A stretch of 46,246 nt of DNA from an uncultured Candidatus Saccharibacteria bacterium (lineage in GTDB: Bacteria > Patescibacteriota > Saccharimonadia > Saccharimonadales > Saccharimonadaceae). The notes under the pieces were generated by a model. It was not told the DNA's origin. It did not search any database and saw nothing but the letters and a program-made list of their open reading frames with translations. Each line of letters opens with the position of its first letter. The first letter of the stretch is position 1. Below, piece by piece: positions 14,261-20,586 of this stretch. The stretch lies in the NCBI GenBank assembly GCA_948435375.1, contig CAOJGQ010000007.1, positions 1 through 46,246 on the forward strand, read 5' to 3'. The translations under genes were made by a program, and so were the position numbers.

Positions 14261-14494
14261 CTAGTCACCTTCTGCACTTTCAAGTAATTCAAATAGCCTA
14301 GTTGTACTCTCCATTAAACGATTGATCGCTTCAGCCACACTCTTAAACTGCGTTTTCATTGTTTCACGGTCTTCATCATTTGTTAGCTACGGGATAGAAT
14401 TCTGCATAACCTTTGCACTATCAAAAAGCGACTTTATCGCTTCAATATTGTCATTGATAGCTTTATGAATGCTCTTTATGTCTTTGGCTTCCAT
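14261..14494 (-). pseudogene. Small helical protein gene interrupted by one TAG
   Basis: The minus-strand frame from ATG 14494 encodes MEAKDIKSIHKAINDNIEAI, then TAG at codon 36 (14387-14389) after QNSIP, and continues LTNDEDRETMKTQFKSVAEA and LMESTTRLFELLESAEGD. It ends TAG-TAG, three bases before the next ATG in the same frame. The heptad-like helical pattern is undisturbed by the stop. A GAGGATGTT ribosome-binding region and an operator-overlapped promoter precede it. The two genes form one transcription unit, probably foreign. Recoding (TAG as Gln) and decay are both open. Confidence 0.6.
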
Positions 14495-14519
14495 AACATC
14501 CTCATGTTACATTAAACCA

Positions 14520-14546
14520 ATTATATCAGATAAACTATCCGATATA
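14520..14546 (-). promoter_or_regulatory. Promoter with overlapping palindromic operator
   Basis: The -10 box TATAAT (14520-14525, minus strand, extended by TGA) overlaps the palindrome TATATCAGATA-AAC-TATCCGATATA (14522-14546, one mismatch). This is a repressor-site arrangement typical of phage-like genes. Confidence 0.6.
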
Positions 14547-14617
14547 CCAATTTATATGGACAATATTAACAATCCCGCATGCATATGCTATACTTAAATA
14601 AACATAAGGAGAACCTC

Positions 14618-15001
14618 ATGCCAAAAGCACCAAAAACCGCCAAAGCCAACCCCATTTCAAACCCTCTCGCGCAACTTTCTCGCTTCATTTTTATCCTTGT
14701 CGGTCTCGCCGGTGCCTTCACTTTCTCTGTCCGCATCGCCCTCCAACCAGAAATCAACCTCACCGCCCTCGAAAACGACATGAACAGCTCCGCTTCTAGC
14801 ATCATGCTCCTCGAGTCCGACCCCGAAGATTCAAGCAGCAAAACCTTCTCTCGCACCTACGGCAACTATCTCGTCGGCGAATCGACCGCTTGGTATGCCG
14901 AGCTCCTCGCCCTCACTAATATCAACCTTGCCCTCAACATCCTCGGTCTCATCGCCAGCGTCATCATCTTCGCTCTCGGCCTCCGCCCCGTAAAGCCATA
15001 A
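14618..15001 (+). CDS. Membrane protein, two TM helices, 127 aa
   Basis: ATG 14618 is chosen because AAGGAG lies six bases upstream; the frame also extends upstream without support. The protein has a Lys-rich N-terminus, a helix at about residues 18-40 (FIFILVGLAGAFTFSV), an extracytoplasmic region rich in Ser and acidic residues, and a second helix (ALNILGLIASVIIFALGL). The last residues (RPVKP) and the stop are encoded by the 3' end of cassette 4 read on the opposite strand. The native C-terminus may therefore have been replaced when the cassette arrived. Function unknown. Confidence 0.75.
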   Translation: MPKAPKTAKANPISNPLAQLSRFIFILVGLAGAFTFSVRIALQPEINLTALENDMNSSASSIMLLESDPEDSSSKTFSRTYGNYLVGESTAWYAELLALTNINLALNILGLIASVIIFALGLRPVKP

Positions 15002-15188
15002 TACCGAATCCGATCATTCGACGTATGAATATTAACCGTGCCAAAATAGGCATAGTATGCTGACGTCGCTAAACTATCGGCTGTACCCAGCCAATAATCA
15101 GCATCGATATTCGCGCCTCTCAATGACCCAGTCGCTATCAATACTACCCCGCCACGAGTTAGATATATAGAGTATTTGGAGAGTTTTC
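14988..15188 (-). repeat. Variable lectin-like cassette 4
   Basis: Minus-strand frame: SIYLTRGGVVLIATGSLRG, DADYWLGTADSLATSAYY, RIRYYGFTG. It carries the CTATATATCTAACTCGTGG block (15152-15170) and the upstream CTCTCCAAATA. It is strongly diverged in the middle. It starts right after cassette 5 on the same strand, with a spacer of about six bases, and ends inside the 127-aa membrane protein gene. Confidence 0.7.
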
Positions 15189-15193
15189 GGCTT

Positions 15194-15390
15194 GGACCGT
15201 AAAGCCGTACCAACGATTGCTGAGGTACGACGGGTAGACGATAGCGCTATTGAAATTGAGGTTGTACGCATAGAGCTCCGACGGGTAGGCGCTGACTCCC
15301 CAGTAGTTGCCATCGTCGCCCGCGCCCCTCAAAGAGCCAGTAGGCATAGACACGAGCCCGCCACGAGTTAGATATATAGAATATCCATAG
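15194..15390 (-). repeat. Variable lectin-like cassette 5
   Basis: Minus-strand frame: SIYLTRGGLVSMPTGSLRG, NYWGVSAYPSELYAYNLNF, SNRWYGFTVQA. It has no stop codons. It is nearly identical to cassette 2 outside variable codons such as CTC/TAC, TCT/AAT, CCT/GCT, GGC/GTC and ATC/AAC. It sits in tandem with cassette 4. Confidence 0.75.
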
Positions 15391-15482
15391 ATGTTTATAT
15401 AGTACAAATCATATCTAAAAACATAACAAAAACCTTTACTAACCCAGAGACTTTCAATTTTAATAGAGACAAAAGCTGGGTC

Positions 15483-15505
15483 AACTTGTAACGGCGTTAC
15501 AAGTT
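15483..15505. repeat. 23-bp palindrome, copy 3
   Basis: AACTTGTAACG, a central G and the exact complement. It is the third member of the GAACTTGTAA family and sits between divergent cassettes 5 and 6. Confidence 0.75.
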
Positions 15506-15510
15506 CAAAT

Positions 15511-15722
15511 CCAAAAACTCTCCAAATACTCTATATATCTAACTCGTGGCGGGATAGTTTATGTATTTTTAGGAGCGCTTAGGCATGCCGGTGATGTAGC
15601 TGGCTACTGGTCTAGTACTGTTCATTTTTCTACTTCATATCTATATGATCTATACTTCAATGAAACCAATATTATCCCGTCAGGCGAGTTCGAACGTTGG
15701 GCCGGCTTTACGGTTCACGCCA
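15511..15722 (+). repeat. Variable lectin-like cassette 6
   Basis: Plus-strand frame with no stops: SIYLTRGGIVYVFLGALRH, GYWSSTVHFSTSYLYDLYF, ERWAGFTVHA. The 5' block CTCTCCAAATACTCTATATA matches cassette 4 exactly, so homology extends upstream of the common motif. Divergent in the middle. Confidence 0.7.
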
Positions 15723-15790
15723 AAAGCATCACCAAATATCATAAACTCCAAACCATCAAGCCAAAAACTACAAATCGCAGAAATATATGC

Positions 15791-15796
15791 TATAAT
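15791..15796 (+). promoter_or_regulatory. -10 box of solitary pilin gene
   Basis: TATGCTATAAT, followed by a 38-base leader to ATG 15835. Confidence 0.5.
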
Positions 15797-15834
15797 AGAC
15801 CAAATAGGGAATTATAATAACTGCGAGATTTATA

Positions 15835-16233
15835 ATGAAAAAACTAGCAAAAGTTGCTCTACAAATGTTCACTGGCGTCTGCGCCACCGTTACACTTTGC
15901 GCTGGTAAGGCCATGGCCTTAACCGTTCGCGAAGGGGCCGAAGCCGCCCGTGCGGATGACATGCCCGCCGAATTAATTGGCGCCGACGGCGTCTTCACTC
16001 AGCTCACCAACGTCGCCCTCTACATCGTTGGCGCTATCTCCGTTATCATGCTCATCTGGGGTGGCCTCCGCTACATCTTGTCCGGCGGCGACAATAAAAA
16101 AATCACCGACGCGAAAAATACCATCCTCTACGCTATCATCGGTCTCGTCATCGCAATCCTCGCCTTCGCTATCGTCAACTTCGTCCTCAACGCTATTGGC
16201 AGCGTCACCGTCCCCGAAGCTCCCGCCGAATAA
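15835..16233 (+). CDS. T4SS pilin-like protein (PF18895-type)
   Basis: This 132-aa protein has a signal peptide (MKKLAKVALQMFTGVCATV...AMA) and two transmembrane helices (ALYIVGAISVIMLIWGGLRY and ILYAIIGLVIAILAFAIVNF) separated by the short polar loop ILSGGDNKKITDAKN. This is the VirB2/T4SS_pilin layout. It is detached from the four-gene pilin array at 19275-21272 but clearly paralogous. It has its own promoter and terminator. Possible roles are a conjugation-type pilus or surface contact fibre subunit. Confidence 0.85.
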   Translation: MKKLAKVALQMFTGVCATVTLCAGKAMALTVREGAEAARADDMPAELIGADGVFTQLTNVALYIVGAISVIMLIWGGLRYILSGGDNKKITDAKNTILYAIIGLVIAILAFAIVNFVLNAIGSVTVPEAPAE

Positions 16234-16253
16234 TAGACCAGACCTCTAAGTTT

Positions 16254-16279
16254 AAGCCTATCGCACGATAGGCTTTTTG
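16254..16279 (+). terminator. Pilin terminator
   Basis: AAGCCTATCG, CA, CGATAGGCTT, then TTTGC. Confidence 0.9.
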
Positions 16280-16325
16280 CTGACTAGAATTTCATCCAGA
16301 ATCCTAACCAAAATTTCGCCCAGGG

Positions 16326-17036
16326 CTATTCTTCTAGCGGTTTTCCAGTCGCGAGAATCACTCCAACCAAATTCTCCACCCCTGCTTCCTGCATAGTTTT
16401 CGCTGCTGCCAGCATCGACGCTCCCGTCGTCCATACATCATCTAGCAACAAATAAGTTTTCTCCACATCAATTTTTCTCGCCACCCTATAAGCCTGCTCA
16501 GCTTGTTTCGCACGTTCCGCCGCCGAAGTCCCCACCTGCACCGTATCCGCCGCCCGCTCCAAGACCATCTCACATTGCCAGCCTCGCCTTTTTGCTAATT
16601 TCTTCGCCAAAATCTTCGTGTGATCCAGCCCTCTTTGTCGAACATGCTTACCAATCGTCGGCAAAGGCACCACGACAATTCTTTCCGCCTCCACCCCTAA
16701 ATCCTCCGGCACCGCCTTGAAAAGCAGCTCTAGTAAAACTTGTTCAATCGCTCGCACCGACTGATATTTATACTCCCGAATCATTTTCGCGAGCGCCCCT
16801 TCTCGATAGCTTCCCACATAAAATCTTCGGAAGGGAATTTCACACTCTCGACATTTTTCTTCGCCTTTTTCAACCTTTTGCTTACAGATAGGGCAAACAT
16901 TCTGTTGTCGCTCCAGCATGTATTTTTTACAACACTCGCAAAATACCGACCCTAAAGCTCCACAACCCCGACAGATATGCGGACAAAATAAGTCGAGCAG
17001 CCCAACTTTTGTTGTATTTTTTACATCAAAACCCAT
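16326..17036 (-). CDS. comF: ComF family protein / phosphoribosyltransferase-like
   Basis: This 236-aa protein has an N-terminal zinc-binding region with paired Cys (CPHICRGC, CECC, CPIC, CREC) and a C-terminal phosphoribosyltransferase fold ending with the PRPP loop YLLLDDVWTTGASM. RQRGLDHTKILAK is the ComF signature region. ComF is needed for single-strand DNA handling in natural transformation. Its presence next to T4SS/pilin genes is compatible with DNA uptake, though no other com gene is in the window. Confidence 0.9.
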   Translation of the reverse strand: MGFDVKNTTKVGLLDLFCPHICRGCGALGSVFCECCKKYMLERQQNVCPICKQKVEKGEEKCRECEIPFRRFYVGSYREGALAKMIREYKYQSVRAIEQVLLELLFKAVPEDLGVEAERIVVVPLPTIGKHVRQRGLDHTKILAKKLAKRRGWQCEMVLERAADTVQVGTSAAERAKQAEQAYRVARKIDVEKTYLLLDDVWTTGASMLAAAKTMQEAGVENLVGVILATGKPLEE

Positions 17037-17044
17037 AATTACTA

Positions 17045-17073
17045 TTGATTTTACACGAAAAAGCCTTTATAAT
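17045..17073 (+). promoter_or_regulatory. hsp20 promoter
   Basis: TTGATT (17045-17050), a 17-base spacer and TATAAT (17068-17073). Confidence 0.65.
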
Positions 17074-17107
17074 AAAGCATAACAATATAACGGAGGTAAT
17101 TCAAGCA

Positions 17108-17602
17108 ATGGCTCGTACTAATAGCGACGACATGCTGATGGAAGATGAACTAGCAGCCGCTTTCCTCGGAGACGAACCGAATTCGACACTCGAGCGGAAT
17201 GACAAAGCTGCCCTCAACGTTGATGAACCATCAGACGGGGGAGATGATGGGTGGGATACTGCAGACGACTTTCCAGGTCAACTCGCAGTCGATGTTTATG
17301 AAACAACCGATAAGCTCGTGGTTAAAGCCCGCACAGCCGGTATTTCCAAATCCGATTTGAACGTGGCAATTTCCGACAACATTTTGACCATTTCTGGCAT
17401 TCTAAGCGGCGGCGAAGATGAAAACACTACCGCCTGGCATATTCAAGAATGTTACTGGGGCGAATTTTCCCGTACTATCGCCCTACCTGTTCAGGTTAAG
17501 GAGGAGGAAGGAACTGTCAAAGCCGAACTCAAGGACGGCGTTCTGACAATCACCTTCGAGAAAGAAAAAGTCGAAGCTCCTCGCAAAATCACCATCACCT
17601 GA
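17108..17602 (+). CDS. Small heat shock protein, Hsp20 family
   Basis: This 164-aa ATP-independent holdase has an acidic N-terminal arm of about 55 residues (many Asp/Glu, DGGDDGWD). An alpha-crystallin domain follows, from LAVDVYETTDKLVVKARTAG through the GEFSRTIALP strand to the A-x-L-x-x-G-V-L-x-I motif (AELKDGVLTITF), ending KITIT. ATG 17108 is chosen for its CGGAGG ribosome-binding site; the upstream frame crosses the promoter. It has its own promoter and a strong terminator. Confidence 0.93.
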   Translation: MARTNSDDMLMEDELAAAFLGDEPNSTLERNDKAALNVDEPSDGGDDGWDTADDFPGQLAVDVYETTDKLVVKARTAGISKSDLNVAISDNILTISGILSGGEDENTTAWHIQECYWGEFSRTIALPVQVKEEEGTVKAELKDGVLTITFEKEKVEAPRKITIT

Positions 17603-17624
17603 CATTTGAAATTTGCTCACACAG

Positions 17625-17656
17625 CCAAGAATCGCCCTCGGGCGATTCTTGGTTTC
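17625..17656 (+). terminator. hsp20 terminator
   Basis: CCAAGAATCGCC, loop CTCG, and GGCGATTCTTGG followed by TTTC. Confidence 0.85.
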
Positions 17657-17728
17657 AAAAGAACGGAAATCTCGAGCGAAACCTTGACCCCTTGATTTTT
17701 AAACTCTCTCTTGTTAAAATACAGACAG

Positions 17729-17813
17729 GCCCGAGTGGTGAAATTGGTATACACGTATGCCTTAGGAGCATATGCCGCGAGGCGTGCTGGTTCAAGTCCA
17801 GTCTCGGGCACCA
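17729..17813 (+). tRNA. tRNA-Leu(TAG)
   Basis: Class II tRNA: acceptor GCCCGAG/CTCGGGC, D-loop with TGGTGAAATTGGTA, anticodon TAG (reads CUN), a variable arm and T-loop TTCAAGT, with CCA encoded. Confidence 0.95.
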
Positions 17814-17897
17814 AGTCCCCGATCAGAACACAGCAACATCAAGCCAACAATGCTAGCGCCTTGCTACGCTTCTCTTCTCGGACGAAATATACACCGT

Positions 17898-17973
17898 CAG
17901 GGTGTGGCGCAGCTGGTAGCGCGCGCGGTTCGGGACTGCGAGGTCGTCGGTTCAAATCCGATCACCCTGACCA
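17898..17973 (+). tRNA. tRNA-Pro(CGG)
   Basis: Acceptor CAGGGTG/CACCCTG, anticodon loop TTCGGGA (anticodon CGG, reads CCG), T-loop TTCAAAT, with CCA encoded. It lies 84 bases after tRNA-Leu and is probably co-transcribed. Confidence 0.94.
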
Positions 17974-17995
17974 AACAATTTTTAAGACCCTAAAT

Positions 17996-18019
17996 TAACC
18001 TCAAAAGGTTATTTTTTGT
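17996..18019 (+). terminator. tRNA terminator
   Basis: TAACC, loop TCAAAA, GGTTA, then TTTTTTG. Confidence 0.65.
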
Positions 18020-18035
18020 TCTAACCTTTCTCCTA

Positions 18036-18064
18036 TTTACATTTCAAACGCTTCATGATATAAC
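18036..18064 (+). promoter_or_regulatory. Promoter of P-loop kinase 2
   Basis: TTTACA (18036-18041), a 17-base spacer and TATAAC (18059-18064). Confidence 0.65.
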
Positions 18065-18115
18065 CACAAATGTCACACAAGAACTTTCAAAATTCATATC
18101 CACAGGGGGTAAAAA

Positions 18116-18760
18116 ATGAAGAAAACAATCAAAATCGAAAACGGTCTGGTACTAATTTGTGGACCATCATCCAGCGGAAAAACAACTCTAGCGCGCACGA
18201 TCATTAACGAAGCGCCATATCACGACCAAATCCTACTTTCCCACGATGAAATCTTGCACGCATTTATTGCCGAGCGCAATCTCCCGACCAAATTATTTAT
18301 CGATGGTCTGCCGGAAGAACTTGATGCAGAGTTTAAGATGTGCGTTCTTAACACATTGCAAGAAGTATTGTTTACCAAGAAGTTCATAGTTTACGAAAGC
18401 CTCTACTGCGACCCACTCAAACTTAACACCATTCTTAACGGCCTACCGCTACTCGGGCTCAATCGCCCACTCACCCTGATCAAACTATTCCCATCAAATG
18501 ATCTCCACAGTAAGTTCCTCGTCAAAAAATACGGTGTTCTTAAAAATGTCGATATGGATCAGCTTAACTCTCAGCACGCTAGTTTCAAACTAGCTGCACA
18601 GCCCAAGTATTTCTCCAGCAATAGGGAATGGATCAGAGAGTACACAGTCAACGACCCACGCAACCTTCGGCTCGATTTCAAAAAGGCCAGCGAAGTCTCC
18701 AAAGCATTACTTGCTTCTCTCGAAAACTTTGAAGAATTCTTCGCAAGTTTTCCCAGCTAA
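18116..18760 (+). CDS. P-loop kinase-like protein, 214 aa
   Basis: The protein has a Walker A (ICGPSSSGKTTLAR, about residues 14-27), LLSHDEI at the end of the next strand, and a helical remainder. This is the layout of AAA_33/polynucleotide-kinase or chloramphenicol-phosphotransferase-like proteins. CAGGGGGTAAAAA precedes the ATG. It resembles the shorter kinase at 11223 only around the P-loop. It ends before a strong terminator and just upstream of cassette 7. The substrate is unknown. Confidence 0.82.
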   Translation: MKKTIKIENGLVLICGPSSSGKTTLARTIINEAPYHDQILLSHDEILHAFIAERNLPTKLFIDGLPEELDAEFKMCVLNTLQEVLFTKKFIVYESLYCDPLKLNTILNGLPLLGLNRPLTLIKLFPSNDLHSKFLVKKYGVLKNVDMDQLNSQHASFKLAAQPKYFSSNREWIREYTVNDPRNLRLDFKKASEVSKALLASLENFEEFFASFPS

Positions 18761-18805
18761 GTCTTCATCTAGTGGATTATGACATCTCTTGTAAGAATGT
18801 CATCC

Positions 18806-18834
18806 AAGCGGAGTATTAATACTCCGCTTTTTGC
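18806..18834 (+). terminator. Terminator after kinase 2
   Basis: AAGCGGAGTATT is followed directly by its complement AATACTCCGCTT and TTTTG. Confidence 0.88.
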
Positions 18835-18863
18835 CCTGTTTTTATTCCACAACCAACCACACC

Positions 18864-19073
18864 CCAAAACTCTCCAAATTTCCTATATATCTAACTCGTG
18901 GCGGGCGCATAGATATGATTGCTGGTTCTTTGCGGTACTCAGAGCTTAGCAGCTATGACTGGAGTAGTACGGCCTACCAATCTAGGTATTATACTTACCT
19001 TGTCTTTTTAGGTCAAACTAATGTTTTTTCGTCACATCATGATGATCGTTGGTATGGCTTTACGGTCCACGCA
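18864..19073 (+). repeat. Variable lectin-like cassette 7
   Basis: Plus-strand frame: KLSKFPIYLTRGGRIDMIAG, SSYDWSSTAYQSRYYTYL, DDRWYGFTVHA. The 5' block CTATATATCTAACTCGTGG is at 18883-18901. A start could come from an ATG at 18831, but that lies inside the preceding terminator region and has no ribosome-binding site. It has no internal stops and ends at TAG 19092-19094, immediately followed by nested inverted repeats. Confidence 0.72.
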
Positions 19074-19094
19074 AGTCCAACTTCCGATTTCTAG

Positions 19095-19229
19095 GTTTCT
19101 GTTTCTGTTTGACGAAGAAACTATGACTATGACTACGTTGCTGGCTTTAGGCTTTTTGGGATATAAAAGCCTAAAGCCAGCAACGTTAGTCAAAAGAATA
19201 TATCTTATATCAAACCAGAAACAGAAACA
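19095..19229. repeat. Nested inverted repeat with a 22-bp perfect stem
   Basis: The core arms 19135-19156 and 19165-19186 are exact complements of 22 bases around TGGGATAT, and GACTA/TTAGTC extends them with a one-base bulge. Outer arms GTTTCTGTTTCTGTTTG (19095-19111) and CAAACCAGAAACAGAAAC enclose the whole. It is too long for an ordinary terminator and looks like a small palindromic element. No gene lies in it. Confidence 0.75.
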
Positions 19230-19230
19230 A

Positions 19231-19260
19231 AAAACAGACCAGGGAACCAGTCTGTTTTTC
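19231..19260. terminator. Bidirectional terminator
   Basis: AAAACAGAC, ten bases, GTCTGTTTT then TTC. The A-rich left arm makes it usable for the minus-strand pilin operon as well. Confidence 0.75.
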
Positions 19261-19274
19261 TCTAAATCACCCTC

Positions 19275-19670
19275 CTAGAACACACTAGTGAGAATAAAGT
19301 TCACCACTGCAAATGCCAGAATTGCCACGATCAAACCAACAATCCCGTAAATAATCGTATTTTTTGCCTTGGCAACCTTACCGGCATCACCCTGTGAAGT
19401 CACAAAAGTCACACCGCCCAGGATAATCACGGCCACCGCCACGATGCCAACACACCCCACAATCACGTTTAAGATCGTTTGCACAGTATCCCAAAGATCT
19501 GGCTGACCGTCCATCTCGATGTTGCATTCCGCATAAGTACTAGCTGAAGCCCCCTCTCCTCTCGCTGAACCAGCTGGACAACTCACCGCCGCTGACGCAT
19601 TTCCCGCGCCAACCCCCAGCACGCTCATCATCGCTACCACTCCAGCCAAGACAATACTCTTCACTTTCAT
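19275..19670 (-). CDS. T4SS pilin-like protein
   Basis: This 131-aa protein has a signal peptide ending near GNASAA, a short Cys-containing exported loop (SCPAGSARGEG...CNIEMDG) and two helices (VIVGCVGIVAVAVIILGGVTF; IIYGIVGLIVAILAFAVVNF) joined by TSQGDAGKVAKAKN. This is the PF18895 T4SS_pilin pattern. It starts 20 bases after the end of the gene at 19691, so they form one operon. AGAGGTTG precedes the ATG. Confidence 0.88.
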   Translation of the reverse strand: MKVKSIVLAGVVAMMSVLGVGAGNASAAVSCPAGSARGEGASASTYAECNIEMDGQPDLWDTVQTILNVIVGCVGIVAVAVIILGGVTFVTSQGDAGKVAKAKNTIIYGIVGLIVAILAFAVVNFILTSVF

Positions 19671-19690
19671 CTATTAGCAACCTCTTCTAC

Positions 19691-20089
19691 TTAGTTACCA
19701 AACACGTTAGCCAAGACGAAGTTGACAATCGCAAATGCCAAAATCGCCACCACGAGACCAACCACACCGTAGAGAATAGTATTGCGCGCTTTTGCCACTT
19801 TCGAAGTATCACCTTGCGAAGTTGCAAAGCTAATACCACCCATCACAATCATCGCCACCGCGATAAAGCCAATCACGCCGATCACCACGTTCAAGATAAC
19901 GTTCAAAGTATTAAAGAGATCATTGCCCTTCGTCGCATTCTGCTCATATTCGCCACATTGGTCAAAAGTCCCACCGTTCTCTTGACCATTTGGACAAATC
20001 ACTGCATATGCCGGCGACATCGACGCGATTCCACCTAGACCAACAATAGTCAAAGCTGCAGCAACCACGTTTAACATAAGTTTTTTCAT
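19691..20089 (-). CDS. T4SS pilin-like protein
   Basis: This 132-aa paralogue of the gene at 19275 has the same signal peptide, an exported loop with two Cys (CPNGQENGG, CGEYEQN), and two helices linked by TSQGDTSKVAKARN. A ribosome-binding site AAAGGGA lies five bases before the ATG, and a TATAAT box (20117-20122, minus strand) gives the pair a promoter. It is probably assembled with the neighbouring pilins into one envelope-spanning pilus or channel. Confidence 0.88.
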   Translation of the reverse strand: MKKLMLNVVAAALTIVGLGGIASMSPAYAVICPNGQENGGTFDQCGEYEQNATKGNDLFNTLNVILNVVIGVIGFIAVAMIVMGGISFATSQGDTSKVAKARNTILYGVVGLVVAILAFAIVNFVLANVFGN

Positions 20090-20178
20090 GTTATCCCTTT
20101 CAATATTTTCGATTACATTATAGTTAAACTCATTTTAACGCACGTCTGCCAAAAAGTCCAGAACTATTCCAAAAATCT

Positions 20179-20586
20179 CTATCCCATTACGCTTATATTC
20201 ACAAAGTGCACGATCGCAAACGCCAGAATCGCCACAACCAACCCTACCGCCCCATAGATCAAGATATCACGCGCTTTCTTCGCCTTCGAAGGATCCCCCG
20301 CGCTCTTCGTATACGTAAAGCCGCCATAAATCATCACCGCCACCGCACCAATCCCCACAATTCCAATCGCCACCTCAATGAGTGATTGAATCACCGATGG
20401 CGCCGTATCATTCTTCGTCAAATCACACCCTGCTTGTTTCTTCAGCTCGTCGCTCACCCCCGAATCCGGATCACACAAACTTTTATTTCCTGATACAACC
20501 TCACCCGCCGCCTTCACGTCAGTAGCCGGACCGCAAACCCCCAACATCGTTATAATTGCTAAGATTACCCCAATTTTTTTCATCAT
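20179..20586 (-). CDS. T4SS pilin-like protein
   Basis: This 135-aa protein has a signal peptide, an exported segment with two Cys (LCDPDSGVSDELKKQAGCD), and two helices (IEVAIGIVGIGAVAVMIYGG; ILIYGAVGLVVAILAFAIVH) joined by KSAGDPSKAKKARD. Its ATG overlaps the stop of the upstream gene (ATGA at 20583-20586), indicating translational coupling. Confidence 0.87.
   Translation of the reverse strand: MMKKIGVILAIITMLGVCGPATDVKAAGEVVSGNKSLCDPDSGVSDELKKQAGCDLTKNDTAPSVIQSLIEVAIGIVGIGAVAVMIYGGFTYTKSAGDPSKAKKARDILIYGAVGLVVAILAFAIVHFVNISVMG

Noticed and set aside
13946-14494. Genome-wide use of a non-standard code
   Set aside because: TAG ends ordinary host genes such as those at 7583 and 11928, and TGA ends recognisable ones, so any recoding is limited to the two small genes.
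3676-19073. CRISPR array
   Set aside because: The repeats are about 200 bp, coding, dispersed and on both strands; there are no short regular repeats with spacers and no cas gene.
18831-19094. Cassette 7 as an 87-aa expressed protein from ATG 18831
   Set aside because: The proposed start is at the tail of a terminator with no ribosome-binding site, and the sister cassettes lack any equivalent start.
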